The notes: generated by a model from the letters alone, not told the origin. 64,000 nucleotides of DNA from Albidovulum denitrificans (GCF_002973535.1 NZ_PVEP01000003.1:124001-188000), one strand, 5' to 3'; shown: positions 42,167-51,957, counted from the stretch's first letter. Program-made: numbers and translations.

Positions 42167-44205
42167 CGCAGCGCCGCTTCGATATTGCCGCCATCGACGG
42201 TCAGGACATGCGCCGTGGTGCGTTCGGACTGCGCCAGCATGACAAAGCCTTCGGCGACATGGTGCGCCTCAACCTCACGGTGCAGCAGGTTGCCGCCCAT
42301 ATAGCTTGCCTCGTCGATCTGGCGGGCCGAGGCGCGGGCGGCGATCATCTCGGGCGTCAGAAGGCCCGACCGGATGCGGTCGGCGTTGATGCCGTTGACG
42401 CGGATGCCCTCGGCACCCAGTTCCAGCGCAAGCTGGCGGAGCAGGAAGAAGGTCGTCGCCTTGGGCAGGCCATAGGCGGCAAAGCCCTTGCCGGGGTTGA
42501 CCGCCTGTTTCGACACGTTGAACAGGATCTGCCCGCCCCGGCCCTGCGCCCGGAACACCGCCGTCGCGGCCTGCGCGAAGGCGAGGTGGGCGAAGAAGTT
42601 CAGCTCGAACGACGCGCGCAGGGTATCGTCGGGAAGGGTCGCCACCTCCCCCACCATCGCGGCCCCGGCGTTGGAGACAAGGATGTCGAGCCCGCCGAAG
42701 CGGGCCACGCAGGCCGCGACCGCCCCTTCGGCCGCGCCGGTTTCCGTGATGTCGCAGGCCAGCGCGCCATGATCGCCGCCGAGCGCCTGCAACGCGGTTT
42801 CAAGCGCGCCCGCGTCGCGGTCCACCAGGAAAACCGTCGCGCCCTGCGCCTTGAACGCCCGCGCCGTGGCCAACCCGATGGCGCCCGCGCCGCCGGTGAC
42901 AAGGACGACGCGGCCCTGAAAGACCGGCGCCTTGCCCTTGCCCAGCTTCGCCTGTTCCAGCGACCAGTATTCCATGTCGAACAGGTCCGCCTCGGCAATC
43001 GGGCGGAAGCCGCCCGCCGCCTCGCCGTCGCGCATCACGCGCTGCGACTGTTCGCCGATATCGGCCGCGATCCGCGCCGCCTTGGCATCCGCGCCGATGC
43101 CGACAAGACCGGCCCCGACGATCCAGGCGAGGTTGGGAAGCGGGGAGAGCATCGTCTTGCTGCCGCCAAAGCGCGGGGCCTGACGGCCGAAATAGGCGGT
43201 GTAACCGGCGACGAAGCGGTCGACCGCCGCCGCAATCGCCCCGGCCCCGCCCGCGACGGTCGCACCGTCAAGGACCAGCGGATGGCCCTTGGTGCGGATC
43301 ACATGGTCAGGCGTCGCGACGCCGCGGGTCGCCAGGTCCGCAAGGTCGGGACGCGCAAGGAAGGCATCGACCACCCCGTTGCTGCGCAGGTCGAAGACCG
43401 GCATCGGCGCGCCGTCGGGCAGATGCGCGCCGATGGCGCCGCGCAGGGCCGAAAGCGTCCGGGCCAGATCGGGCTGCGGCAGCGCCGCGACCGGGTGCAG
43501 CGGTTCGGGGCGGCGGTCGGCCAGCCAGGCCTCAACCATGTTCGTATGCGCGACGATCCGGTCATAGGAGGATTTCGCATCCGGTCCCCAGGCAAAATGG
43601 CCGTGATTGACCAGAAGCAGTCCCTCGGCATCGGGATGCCCTTCGAACGTCTCGGCGGCGAGCTTCGCCAGCGCGAAACCGGGCATGACATAGGGGACCA
43701 GCGCCATCCGGCCGCCAAAGATCTCCCGCGTGGCCGCTTCGACCTCGGGCAGGTTGGCGAGCGCGAGCATCGCCGTGGCGTGGGTGTGATCGACGTATTT
43801 ATGCGGCAGATAGGCGTGCAGCAGCGTTTCCACCGAGGGGTTGGGCGCCGTGCTGTCAAGAAGGTTCGACCGCTGGACGTTCACCATCTCCTCATCCGAC
43901 AGCGCCGGAAGGTCCCTGAGCCGCATCAGCGGCGCCATGCGTACCGCCGGAAGGCCCGCCGCTGCGATGGTGCCAAGGTCCCAGCCAGAGCCCTTGATGT
44001 GGATGACATCGACCTCATCGCCAAAGACGTCGCGGGCGCGGAGCTTCACCGAGGTATTGCCGCCGCCATGCATCACCAGATCCGGGTCCTGGCCGATGAT
44101 CCGCGAGGTATAGACACGCAGCGCCAGTTCGCGGGCCATCGGGTCCGCACCGGCGGCCTCCTGCATCGCGCGGGCCTCGGCATCTTGCCAACGGTTGATG
44201 ATCAT
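42163..44205 (-). CDS. class II aldolase/short-chain dehydrogenase fusion
   Basis: 680-residue bifunctional protein of the RhaD type. The N-terminal class II aldolase domain (about 1-400) has the phosphate/metal motifs VMHGGGNTSVK and DHTHATAMLALAN plus LLLVNHGHFAWG. The C-terminal SDR (about 425-680) has VLVTGGAGAIGLATARAF, SNAGAAMVGEV and the YGLPK active site. Fusions of this kind cleave a deoxy-ketose 1-phosphate to DHAP and an aldehyde, then oxidise or reduce the aldehyde. Next to mtnA/mtnK the likely substrate is 5-methylthioribulose 1-phosphate or 5-deoxyribulose 1-phosphate, but rhamnulose 1-phosphate is not excluded. Confidence 0.9.
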   Translation of the reverse strand: MIINRWQDAEARAMQEAAGADPMARELALRVYTSRIIGQDPDLVMHGGGNTSVKLRARDVFGDEVDVIHIKGSGWDLGTIAAAGLPAVRMAPLMRLRDLPALSDEEMVNVQRSNLLDSTAPNPSVETLLHAYLPHKYVDHTHATAMLALANLPEVEAATREIFGGRMALVPYVMPGFALAKLAAETFEGHPDAEGLLLVNHGHFAWGPDAKSSYDRIVAHTNMVEAWLADRRPEPLHPVAALPQPDLARTLSALRGAIGAHLPDGAPMPVFDLRSNGVVDAFLARPDLADLATRGVATPDHVIRTKGHPLVLDGATVAGGAGAIAAAVDRFVAGYTAYFGRQAPRFGGSKTMLSPLPNLAWIVGAGLVGIGADAKAARIAADIGEQSQRVMRDGEAAGGFRPIAEADLFDMEYWSLEQAKLGKGKAPVFQGRVVLVTGGAGAIGLATARAFKAQGATVFLVDRDAGALETALQALGGDHGALACDITETGAAEGAVAACVARFGGLDILVSNAGAAMVGEVATLPDDTLRASFELNFFAHLAFAQAATAVFRAQGRGGQILFNVSKQAVNPGKGFAAYGLPKATTFFLLRQLALELGAEGIRVNGINADRIRSGLLTPEMIAARASARQIDEASYMGGNLLHREVEAHHVAEGFVMLAQSERTTAHVLTVDGGNIEAALR

Positions 44206-44270
44206 CTGAAAAACTCCTGCTAGGCTCGCGATCTGTCCGGGGCGGCGGTGCCGCTTGATCTTTCGCGGGC

Positions 44271-44299
44271 TTTATACAAAAGTCAAATGATGTTGTCAT
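44271..44299 (-). promoter_or_regulatory. promoter of the aldolase gene with overlapping operator motif
   Basis: On the minus strand: ATGACA, 17 bp, TATAAA, with CATTTGAC in the spacer. TGAC occurs twice, 13 bp apart, as at the transketolase promoter at 55064. The site also lies just upstream of the divergent SorC/DeoR-type regulator gene, so it may serve both directions. Confidence 0.5.
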
Positions 44300-44320
44300 A
44301 AATAAAAACAAGGGGGTCGG

Positions 44321-45289
44321 GTGGCCGGAGCGAAGCGCAGGACGACGGGCCAGATCAGCGGCGAGAACGTGGTGATCGAGGTCGCCTGGATGTATTATCA
44401 GGAAGGGCTGAACCAGAAGGAGATCGCCGACCGGCTCGGGATTTCGCGGGCGACGGTGGTGAACTACCTTCAGGAGGCACGCGAGCAGGGACTGGTGCGG
44501 ATCTCCCTCAGGGCCGAGGCGTTCACCCGCCACCGCGCCGCCGTGGGTCTTTGCGACCGCTTCGGGCTGCGCGCCGCCTATGTCGTGCCGGATGAGGGCG
44601 CGGATGTGGAAACGACGTTTCACCGGGTCGTGCAGGGTGCCGCCGATTGGTTGCCCGATCTGCTGGAACCGGGCGACCGGCTGGGCCTTGCCTGGGGGCG
44701 GACGATCTATGACCTCGCCCAGGCGACGGAGCGGCGGCGGATCGAGGGGCTTTCGGTCGTGCAGCTTGTGGGGTCCATGTCCACGCCCTACGGTTTCACG
44801 GCCGAGGCCTGTTCCACCCGTCTTGCCCAGCGGCTTGGGGCGCTTTGCTACAACCTGCACGCCCCGGCGGTGCTGTCGAGCGGCGAACTGGCGGCGGCGC
44901 TGCGGTCAGAGCCGATCATCCGCGACCAGCTGGCCCGGCTTGAGACCTGCAACAAGTTCCTGTTCTCGGTCGGCACCTGCCTGTCCGACAGTCATGTCGT
45001 CGGCTCGGGCGTCGCGACGCAGGCAGAGCTTGACTGGTATGTCGCGCATGGGGCCGAAGGGGTTCTGTGCGGGCGTTTCATCGACGGCGCGGGCAAGGGG
45101 ATCGACGGGCCGCTGGAACCGCGCATGATCGGCATCCCGCTGGAAAAACTCGTCGGGCTTCAGATGGGCATCCTCGTGACCCCCGGCCTCGACAAGGTCG
45201 AAGCCTCGCGCGCGGCGATGCGGGGGGGCTATGTCTCCCACCTTGTGACCAGCCTTGGCGTGGCCGAGGCGCTGCTGGCGGGGGAATAG
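44321..45289 (+). CDS. SorC/DeoR-type sugar-binding transcriptional regulator
   Basis: 322-residue regulator. An N-terminal helix-turn-helix (WMYYQEGLNQKEIADRLGIS then RATVVNYLQEAREQGLV) precedes a sugar-phosphate-binding domain (GDRLGLAWGRTIYDLAQA, VVQLVGSMSTPYGFTAE). SorC proteins typically sense phosphorylated sugars. It uses a GTG start at 44321 with AAGGGGG upstream. Its position between the aldolase and mtnAK genes makes it the likely regulator of the whole 42-55 kb set, where three promoters share TTTGACA half-sites. Confidence 0.9.
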   Translation: MAGAKRRTTGQISGENVVIEVAWMYYQEGLNQKEIADRLGISRATVVNYLQEAREQGLVRISLRAEAFTRHRAAVGLCDRFGLRAAYVVPDEGADVETTFHRVVQGAADWLPDLLEPGDRLGLAWGRTIYDLAQATERRRIEGLSVVQLVGSMSTPYGFTAEACSTRLAQRLGALCYNLHAPAVLSSGELAAALRSEPIIRDQLARLETCNKFLFSVGTCLSDSHVVGSGVATQAELDWYVAHGAEGVLCGRFIDGAGKGIDGPLEPRMIGIPLEKLVGLQMGILVTPGLDKVEASRAAMRGGYVSHLVTSLGVAEALLAGE

Positions 45290-45312
45290 GGCGCCCCCCG
45301 CCGCCGCCCGGC

Positions 45313-46407
45313 CTAACCTTTCGCCAGATCGGGGAACATCGCCGCCATCGCCGCCGCGTCGGCCTTGCAGACCCCGCGTTCGGTGATGAGGCCGGTCACA
45401 AGTTCGGCCGGGGTCACGTCGAAGGCGGGGTTGCGCGCGGGTGTGCCGTCGGGCGAGATCTGGACCGAGACGATGTTGCCCCCGGCATCGCGGCCCTGAA
45501 CATGGGTCACCTCCTCGCCGCCGCGCTCCTCGATCGGGATTTCCCTGATCCCGTCCGACACGGTCCAGTCGATCGTGGGCGAGGGCAGCGCGACGTAGAA
45601 GGGCACGCCATTGGCCTTCGCCGCCAGCGCCTTCAGATAGGTGCCGATCTTGTTGCAGACATCACCGCGCGCGGTGGTGCGGTCGGTGCCGACGATGACC
45701 AGATCGACCTCGCCATGCTGCATCATGTGGCCACCGGCGTTGTCCACGATCAGGTCATGGCTGACGCCGTGGCTGTTCAGTTCCCAGCTTGTCAGTTGCG
45801 CGCCCTGATTGCGGGGGCGGGTTTCGTCGACGAAGACATGGACGTCGATCCCGTCCTCGACCGCGTGGTAGATCGGTGAGGTGGCGGTCCCCCAGTCGAC
45901 GGTCGCGGGCCAGCCCGCGTTGCAATGGGTCAAGACATTGACACGGCCACCGCCCTTCTTCTTCGCGATCTCGCGGATGATCTCCAGCCCGTGCAACCCG
46001 ATCTGGCGGTTGATCTCCACATCCTCGTCGCAAATCTCGGCGGCGCGGCGATAGGCGGCCTCGGCGCGGGCCTCGGGCGGAAGCGGTTGCAGGACGCGCG
46101 TCATCTCATCGAGCGCCCATTTCAGGTTGATCGCGGTCGGCCGGGTTTCATGCAGCACCTCCCACGTCTCGCGAAGCGAGGCGTCCGACGGATCGGCGGC
46201 CATCTGCACCGCGACGCCATAGGCCGCCGTCGCCCCGATCAGCGGTGCGCCACGCACCCACATGTCGCGGATCGCGTCGGCGAAATCCTGACGGGTGGCC
46301 AGGGGCACGATCCGAAGCTCGTGCGGCAGCCAGCGCTGGTCGATGATGCGCACCTCTCCCGAAGGTTCGCGCCAGATGGAGCGGTAGGGCTTGCCGTCGA
46401 TCTTCAT
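45313..46407 (-). CDS. mtnA: S-methyl-5-thioribose-1-phosphate isomerase
   Basis: 364-residue aldose-ketose isomerase that turns methylthioribose 1-phosphate into methylthioribulose 1-phosphate; homologues also accept 5-deoxyribose 1-phosphate. [18 protein letters not shown], the catalytic cysteine in [18 protein letters not shown] and the catalytic aspartate in [19 protein letters not shown] are present. CNAGW replaces the more usual CNTGA, so it belongs to a divergent branch. The start at 46407 overlaps the mtnK stop (ATGA), coupling the two steps. Confidence 0.93.
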   Translation of the reverse strand: MKIDGKPYRSIWREPSGEVRIIDQRWLPHELRIVPLATRQDFADAIRDMWVRGAPLIGATAAYGVAVQMAADPSDASLRETWEVLHETRPTAINLKWALDEMTRVLQPLPPEARAEAAYRRAAEICDEDVEINRQIGLHGLEIIREIAKKKGGGRVNVLTHCNAGWPATVDWGTATSPIYHAVEDGIDVHVFVDETRPRNQGAQLTSWELNSHGVSHDLIVDNAGGHMMQHGEVDLVIVGTDRTTARGDVCNKIGTYLKALAAKANGVPFYVALPSPTIDWTVSDGIREIPIEERGGEEVTHVQGRDAGGNIVSVQISPDGTPARNPAFDVTPAELVTGLITERGVCKADAAAMAAMFPDLAKG

Positions 46408-47669
46408 AGGATGGCCTCCTGATTGATATGGCGGGCGAGGTTCAGCACCTCCTCCATGCCGGTGATGGTGCCGCGCCGCACGGCCAGCGCCCGGCCAAGG
46501 CGCAGGCCCCGCGCCTCGCACTTTGCGCGCAACGCCTCATCCGCGATCTGGTCGTATTCGGCGATATGCGCAAGGCTGAGCGTGCGGCGGTGCATCTCGA
46601 TCCCGCAAAAGCCCAGCGTGTCGCGCCAGATCGCGGCAAGCCGGTCGATCCGCGCCTGTTCGGCGCCGATGCCGTGGCCCTGATCCTCGAAAAGGGTGCG
46701 TTCGTAAAGGATGCCGTTCCTCTCCTCGCGCCAGAGGCGGGTGAACTCGGCGGCGAACTCTGCCCAAAGCTCCTCCACCACGGACAATATCCACTCCTGA
46801 TACCCGGCGCGGCTGCCTTCGGTTTCGGCATGGCCGGGCTGGGCGAAATAGGCCATCAGGAAATTCGCGATCAGCATGCCGACGTCGAAACCCATCGGCC
46901 CATAGGTCGCGAATTCCGGGTCGATGACGCGGGTCTCCGTGTCCGACACCATGACCGAGCCGGTGTGCAGGTCGCCATGCAGCATCGTTTCCGCATTGGT
47001 GGCGAAGGCGGCCTTGAGGTGCTGCGCCGCGATCTTGAGGTCGATATCGGCGCGCAGTTCCGCCACGACCGGGTCCAACTGCGGGGTGTGGCGGTTCATC
47101 TCGGCCGCGAAATAGGGATCGGAGAAAACGAGGTTCTCGGTAATGTCGCAAAGTTCCACATTGCCCGCGAAAAGTGCCAGATCGGCCTTGCGGTCGGCGG
47201 TCTTCATCGACAGGTCGGAGCCCCGGAACAGCGTGCGCGCGCAGAACCGGCCCAATACGCCGCCAAGGTCGGGATGGCGTTTGCCCGCCATCAGCGAATG
47301 GCGCAGGATCACATGGGGGCTGAGGAACTCCATCACCACCAGCGCCTGTTCCTCATCGAAATGAAAGACCTCGGGGACCGAGCCGGGGTCGCGCGCCGCC
47401 TGCCGGATCAGCGCGTTATATTCGAAATAGGCGCGTTTCAGGGGCAGCGGCCAGCTTTCGCCGACAAGGCGCACATAGGGCAGCGCCTGCTTGGCGATCA
47501 CGCTGCCGTCCGGGCCGTCGATGATGAAGACGAGGTTGAGGTTGCCGTCGCCCACCTCGCGCACGGTCCAGGCGGACGGGTCGCCCGCACGGGAACGGAC
47601 CGCCTCGATCCCGCCCAGCCGGGCGGCGAGGGTTTGCGGCGTCAAAGGCGCATAGTCACGGGTTGCCAA
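46404..47669 (-). CDS. mtnK: S-methyl-5-thioribose kinase
   Basis: 421-residue kinase of the choline/aminoglycoside kinase fold that phosphorylates 5-methylthioribose at C1. The catalytic loop [15 protein letters not shown], the metal site [17 protein letters not shown] and [17 protein letters not shown] match MtnK. I choose a TTG start at 47669 because GGAGGAG lies 5 bp upstream; the first ATG (47759) lies inside the divergent operator. MtnK implies that free methylthioribose (or 5-deoxyribose), rather than methylthioadenosine plus phosphate, enters the pathway. Confidence 0.92.
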   Translation of the reverse strand: MATRDYAPLTPQTLAARLGGIEAVRSRAGDPSAWTVREVGDGNLNLVFIIDGPDGSVIAKQALPYVRLVGESWPLPLKRAYFEYNALIRQAARDPGSVPEVFHFDEEQALVVMEFLSPHVILRHSLMAGKRHPDLGGVLGRFCARTLFRGSDLSMKTADRKADLALFAGNVELCDITENLVFSDPYFAAEMNRHTPQLDPVVAELRADIDLKIAAQHLKAAFATNAETMLHGDLHTGSVMVSDTETRVIDPEFATYGPMGFDVGMLIANFLMAYFAQPGHAETEGSRAGYQEWILSVVEELWAEFAAEFTRLWREERNGILYERTLFEDQGHGIGAEQARIDRLAAIWRDTLGFCGIEMHRRTLSLAHIAEYDQIADEALRAKCEARGLRLGRALAVRRGTITGMEEVLNLARHINQEAIL

Positions 47670-47748
47670 AGGTCTCCTCCCCCTTGTCGAAACTGGCCCC
47701 GGCCGCTGTCCGCGACGGGCTGCCGGATGCAGATTCCCCGGTTTCAGG

Positions 47749-47776
47749 TCAATTGTCAAATTGTATTGACATTTGA
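47749..47776. promoter_or_regulatory. operator between mtnK and the sugar ABC operon
   Basis: Near-perfect dyad: arms TCAATTGTCAA and TTGACATTTGA (one mismatch) separated by 6 bp. On the plus strand TTGTCA-N17-AAGATT gives a promoter reading into the ABC genes, and TTGACA elements also face mtnK. It shares the TTTGACA half-site with the aldolase and transketolase promoters. Confidence 0.6.
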
Positions 47777-47820
47777 AGATTTACCGGACAGCCTCCAGCC
47801 CAGTGGAGGAGAAAACGGCT

Positions 47821-49341
47821 TTGAACGACCCGGCGATCCGATTGGCTGGCCTGCGCAAGGCGTTTGGGCGCAACCAGGTTCTGCGTGGTATCGACCTGAC
47901 CATCCCGGCGGGGCGGGTGACCGTGCTGATGGGGGCGAACGGGGCCGGGAAATCGACGCTGGTGAAGATCCTCTGCGGCGTTCACGGCGCCGATGCGGGG
48001 ACGGTGACGCTGGACGGCAGGCCCTTCGCGCCCGCCTCGCCTTCGGCCGCGCTGCGGGCGGGTGTCGTGACCGTGCATCAGAACATCAATGACGGTGTTG
48101 TCCCCGATCTCGACGTCGCGTCGAACCTGCTTCTCGACACGCTCGCCGACGGGTCCGGAACCTTTCTCAACCGCCGCAGGATGCGCGAGCGGGCGCGCGA
48201 GATCGCCGCAGCGGTCGGGCTTGAGATCGACGTCACGCGGCAGGTGGCCGACCTGTCGCTGGCTGACCGCCAACTGGTCGCCATCGCCCGCGCCATGGCC
48301 CACGACCCGCGCCTGATGATTCTGGATGAACCGACATCGTCGCTTTCGGCGGTCGAGGCGGAGCGGCTGTTCGACCTGATCGAAAGCCTGCGCGACCGGG
48401 GTGTCGCGATCCTTTATATCTCGCACCGGATGTCGGATATCCGCCGCCTTGCCGACCGGATCGTGTCGATGCGCGACGGCCAGATCGCGGGCGTGTTCGA
48501 GGAGGCGCCTCTCGACTATTCCGGGTCGGTCCGGGCGATGCTGGGCCATGAGATGACCGAGGCCGACATCACCATCCCCGCGCCGGGCCGCACGGTCCTT
48601 GAGGTCAGCGACCTTGTCCTGCGGCCGGGCGCGGCCCCCTTCAGCTTGGTCGCGCGGGAAAATGAGGTGATCGCGATCACAGGGCTGGTCGGGTCGGGCA
48701 AGTCCGACCTTGCGGGCGCGCTTTTCGGGCTTGCGCCGCCGCTGTCGGGCCAGATGGTTCTGGACGGCCGCCCCCATCGCCCCACAGACGCGCGCGCCGC
48801 GATTGCGGCCGGGGTCTACATGTGTCCGAAGGACCGGCTGATCACGGCGGTGGTGGCCGATTTCGACATCACCCGCAACATCACCATCCCCTTCCTGCCG
48901 CGCCACAGCCGCGCCAGCTTTCTGTCGCGCGGGTCCGAAAGGCGCACCGCCGAACGGATGATCGGCGAGATGGGGGTGATCTGCCAAACCCCGATGGACG
49001 GCATCCTGACCCTGTCGGGCGGCAATCAGCAGAAGGTCATGGTCGCGCGGTGGATGGCCGAAGCGTCGCGCCTTCTGATCCTCGACGAGCCGTTTCAGGG
49101 TGTCGACATTCAGGCCCGCCGCGACATCGGCCACAAGATCCGCGCCACCGCCGGAACCCGCGCCACCATCGTCTTCGTGGCCGAACTGGATGAGGCGCTT
49201 GAGATCGCCGACCGGATCCTCGTGATGAGCGAGCATTCCATCGTCGGTGAACACAGGAACGAGAATATCGACGTGTCCGCGATCATGGCCGAAGTGGTCG
49301 AGGCCGCGCCGGCACGCGCAGCAGGACTTCAGCATGGATAA
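47821..49341 (+). CDS. sugar ABC transporter ATPase, RbsA/MglA type
   Basis: 506-residue protein with two ATPase domains. The first has Walker A GANGAGKST, signature LSLADRQLVAIARAM and Walker B LMILDEPTSSLS; the second has the degenerate GLVGSGKSD, signature LSGGNQQKVMVARWM and LLILDEPFQGVD. This layout defines the ribose/galactose class. I place the start at the TTG at 47821, with GGAGGAG 9 bp upstream; a TTG at 47773 would begin in the operator. It overlaps the permease gene by 8 bp. Confidence 0.92.
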   Translation: MNDPAIRLAGLRKAFGRNQVLRGIDLTIPAGRVTVLMGANGAGKSTLVKILCGVHGADAGTVTLDGRPFAPASPSAALRAGVVTVHQNINDGVVPDLDVASNLLLDTLADGSGTFLNRRRMRERAREIAAAVGLEIDVTRQVADLSLADRQLVAIARAMAHDPRLMILDEPTSSLSAVEAERLFDLIESLRDRGVAILYISHRMSDIRRLADRIVSMRDGQIAGVFEEAPLDYSGSVRAMLGHEMTEADITIPAPGRTVLEVSDLVLRPGAAPFSLVARENEVIAITGLVGSGKSDLAGALFGLAPPLSGQMVLDGRPHRPTDARAAIAAGVYMCPKDRLITAVVADFDITRNITIPFLPRHSRASFLSRGSERRTAERMIGEMGVICQTPMDGILTLSGGNQQKVMVARWMAEASRLLILDEPFQGVDIQARRDIGHKIRATAGTRATIVFVAELDEALEIADRILVMSEHSIVGEHRNENIDVSAIMAEVVEAAPARAAGLQHG

Positions 49342-50350
49342 CCGCACAAGCCTTGTCGACCTCGCCATCCGCTACGGTTTCCTTGTCCTGATGGCGGCGC
49401 TGATCGTCTTTTTCGGGATCATGGCCGAAGGGTTCCTGACACCATTTTCGGCGGTCTTCATCCTGCAATCGGTGGCGATCACCGGCATCCTCGCGCTTGG
49501 CGTGACGGCGACTCTGGTGGTGGGCGGCTTCGACCTGTCCATCGGGGCGGTCGCGACCTCGGCCCTGATGCTGTCCTCCTATGTCATGGTCGTATGGGAG
49601 ATGAGCGCGCTTTCGGCGGTGCTGATCTGCCTTGCGATGGGGGCCTTCGTGGGCCTTATCAACGGGCTTCTGGTGGTGAAGATGCGGGTGCCGGATCTGC
49701 TTGCCACGCTGGGCATGATGTTCCTTCTGGTCGGCGCGCAGCGCATCCCGACAGAGGGGCGCTCCATCTCCACCGGGATGAGCCTGCCGGACGGGTCGGT
49801 CGCGAATGGCAAGTTCTCCGAGGCGTTCCTGGCGCTTGGCCGCCACCGCATCGACTTCATCGCGCCGAACCTGGTGCCGCTTTCGGTGATCTTCCTGATC
49901 GCCATCGCTATCGGTGTCTGGGTGTTTCTGGAAACCACGCGGCACGGGCGGCTGATGTATGCCATCGGGTCGAACCAGCAGGCCGCCAGCCTCGCCGGGG
50001 CCAATGTCAACCGCTACAAGATCGTGGCCTACATGATCTCGGGCGTTCTCGCCTCGGTCGGGGGCATCCTTCTGGCGGCGCGTCTGGGGCGGGGCGATGT
50101 CGCCTCGGGCAACAACCTTCTGCTCGATTCCGTCGCCGCCGCGCTCATCGGCTTTGCGGTGCTGGGCGCGTCAAAGCCCAACGCCTTCGGCACGGCGATC
50201 GGCGCGCTTTTCGTCGGCATCCTGCTTCAGGGCCTGACGATGATGAACGCGCCTTACTACACGCAGGATTTCGTCAAGGGGGCGGTGCTTGTCATCGCGC
50301 TCGTCTTCACTTTCGCGCTGTCCGGCAGAGGAGGCCGGGCGCGCGGCTGA
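49334..50350 (+). CDS. sugar ABC transporter permease, RbsC type
   Basis: 338-residue permease with eight to ten transmembrane helices (FLVLMAALIVFFGIMAEGFL, GILALGVTATLVVGGFDLSI, GAFVGLINGLLVVKMRVPDL, AALIGFAVLGASKPNAFGTA). GFDLSIGAV is the conserved signature of RbsC-like permeases (usually GGIDLSVG). The ATG at 49334 lies within the ATPase 3' end, so translation is coupled. The cargo is probably a pentose derivative, from the neighbouring genes. Confidence 0.92.
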   Translation: MDNRTSLVDLAIRYGFLVLMAALIVFFGIMAEGFLTPFSAVFILQSVAITGILALGVTATLVVGGFDLSIGAVATSALMLSSYVMVVWEMSALSAVLICLAMGAFVGLINGLLVVKMRVPDLLATLGMMFLLVGAQRIPTEGRSISTGMSLPDGSVANGKFSEAFLALGRHRIDFIAPNLVPLSVIFLIAIAIGVWVFLETTRHGRLMYAIGSNQQAASLAGANVNRYKIVAYMISGVLASVGGILLAARLGRGDVASGNNLLLDSVAAALIGFAVLGASKPNAFGTAIGALFVGILLQGLTMMNAPYYTQDFVKGAVLVIALVFTFALSGRGGRARG

Positions 50351-50386
50351 ATGCCAACCGGAACTGAAAAACAGGAGAGGAAGATC

Positions 50387-51424
50387 ATGATTTCCAGACG
50401 CCTATTCACGGGGCTGATCGGCTCTGTCGCGATGATGCCGGGCCTTGCCTTTGGCGCCGACATGCCCGCGCCCTTCGACAATCCCGGCGCGGTCAAGATC
50501 GCGCTGGTGCGCTATCTTTCGACCGGCGACTTCTTCCAGGCCTATCTGTCGGGCGTGGAAAAGCAGGCCGCTGCCATCGGCGTGGACCTGCGTGTGCTTG
50601 ACAGCCGTCAGGACGCGGCGCTGCAATCGGACATGGTCGACCAGGCCATCGCGCTTGGCGTTGACGGCATCATCATCCAGCACGGCCTGACCGAGTCGAT
50701 GAAGGACGCCGCCCAGCGCGCGGTCGATGCCGGGATCAAGGTCGTGGCCTTCGACGTGAACGTCGACAATGCCGCGATCCCGCAGGTCGAACAGTCGGAC
50801 CGCGATCTGGCCCGTCTGGCGCTGGAACAGGCGCTGAAGGACAATGGCACCAGCTTTACCGCCGGGTATGTCTATGTGCCGGGGATCGCGCCGCTCGACC
50901 GTCGGGATGAGACCTGGCAGAAGGTGAAGGCCGACAATCCCGGCATCAATCAGGTGGCCGAGTTCGGCACACTCGACAACCCGATCGCGAATTCGGTCGC
51001 GAACCAGGCGCGCTCGGCCCTGTCGGCCAATCCCGACATTACGGTGATGTTCGCGCCCTATGACGAATTCGCCAAGGGCGTGAAGATCGCCGTGGACGAG
51101 GCGGAGATGTCCGGCAAGGTCTCCATCTACTCCGCCGATGTCTCCACCTCCGACATCGCCGCGATGCGCGAGGACGGGTCGGCCTGGAAGGCCACCGCCG
51201 CCACCAACCCGGCAGTGGTAGGCGAGGTTTCGGTGCGTACCCTGGCGATGCTGCTGGCGGGTGAGGACCCCGGCCACAACGTCATCGTGCCGCCGACGCT
51301 TATCACCCAGCAGATGCTGAACGATCTCGATATCACGAATATGGAGGACCTGAGCGCCAAGGTCCCGGCCTTCGCCCATGCCGATGTCTCGGTTCCCGGC
51401 TGGATGCCGCTGCCGCAACGCTGA
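50387..51424 (+). CDS. sugar ABC transporter periplasmic binding protein
   Basis: 345-residue RbsB-like binding protein. The signal peptide MISRRLFTGLIGSVAMMPGL precedes AFGADMPAPFDNPGAVKIAL. The core reads VDQAIALGVDGIIIQHGLTE, GIKVVAFDVNVDN and NPDITVMFAPYDEFAKGVKI, the periplasmic-binding-protein-like fold of ribose and autoinducer-2 binders. The ATG at 50387 has AGGAGAGG upstream. Ligand unknown; 5-methylthioribose or 5-deoxyribose is my inference from mtnK/mtnA. Confidence 0.91.
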   Translation: MISRRLFTGLIGSVAMMPGLAFGADMPAPFDNPGAVKIALVRYLSTGDFFQAYLSGVEKQAAAIGVDLRVLDSRQDAALQSDMVDQAIALGVDGIIIQHGLTESMKDAAQRAVDAGIKVVAFDVNVDNAAIPQVEQSDRDLARLALEQALKDNGTSFTAGYVYVPGIAPLDRRDETWQKVKADNPGINQVAEFGTLDNPIANSVANQARSALSANPDITVMFAPYDEFAKGVKIAVDEAEMSGKVSIYSADVSTSDIAAMREDGSAWKATAATNPAVVGEVSVRTLAMLLAGEDPGHNVIVPPTLITQQMLNDLDITNMEDLSAKVPAFAHADVSVPGWMPLPQR

Positions 51425-51504
51425 CGCGGCGGGACAATTGCATTAGGCTGGCCGGGGCGCGCGGGAGTATACGCGCGCCCCGGCTTTCTTGAGGGAGGTG
51501 GAGA

Positions 51505-51948
51505 ATGCTCAAGGGGATCGACCCGCGCATGACGGCGGATCTTCTGGACCTGCTGATGCGGTTGGGACATGGCGACGAACTGGTGCTTGTCGATTGCAAT
51601 TACCCCGCCCATGCGACCGCCTCCGAAACCGTCAGCGGGCAGCTTGTCGAACTGCCGGGTTTCAACGCCCCGGCGGCTATCGCGCTGATCTGCGGGCTGA
51701 TGCCTCTGGACCATTTCGTGCCGCAAGGCGCGTTCTGGATGGAAGAGGACGGCAAGGGCGCTGCCCCGGCCGAGGTGCATCGCGACGCGCTGGCGGTGCT
51801 GGGGGCGGAAATGCCCGAGGGCGGCGCGGTCGGTTCGCTGGAACGGCAGGCCTTCTATGCCCGCGCGCGGACCGGCTTTGGTGTGGTGCGCTGCACCGAA
51901 ACGCGGGCCTTCGGCTGTTTCATCCTGCGCAAGGGCGTGATCTTCTGA
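51505..51948 (+). CDS. RbsD/FucU-family sugar mutarotase
   Basis: 147-residue protein of the RbsD/FucU fold, which equilibrates anomers of ribose or fucose before kinases act. LMRLGHGDELVLVDCNYPAH carries the active-site His-Asp pair, and the C-terminal RCTETRAFGCFILRKGVIF matches the conserved tail containing Tyr/Phe and Asn-like ligands. It ends the ABC operon, 80 bp after the binding-protein gene. A mutarotase fits with MtnK, which needs one anomer of the imported sugar. Confidence 0.9.
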   Translation: MLKGIDPRMTADLLDLLMRLGHGDELVLVDCNYPAHATASETVSGQLVELPGFNAPAAIALICGLMPLDHFVPQGAFWMEEDGKGAAPAEVHRDALAVLGAEMPEGGAVGSLERQAFYARARTGFGVVRCTETRAFGCFILRKGVIF

Positions 51949-51957
51949 CCGGGCGCG

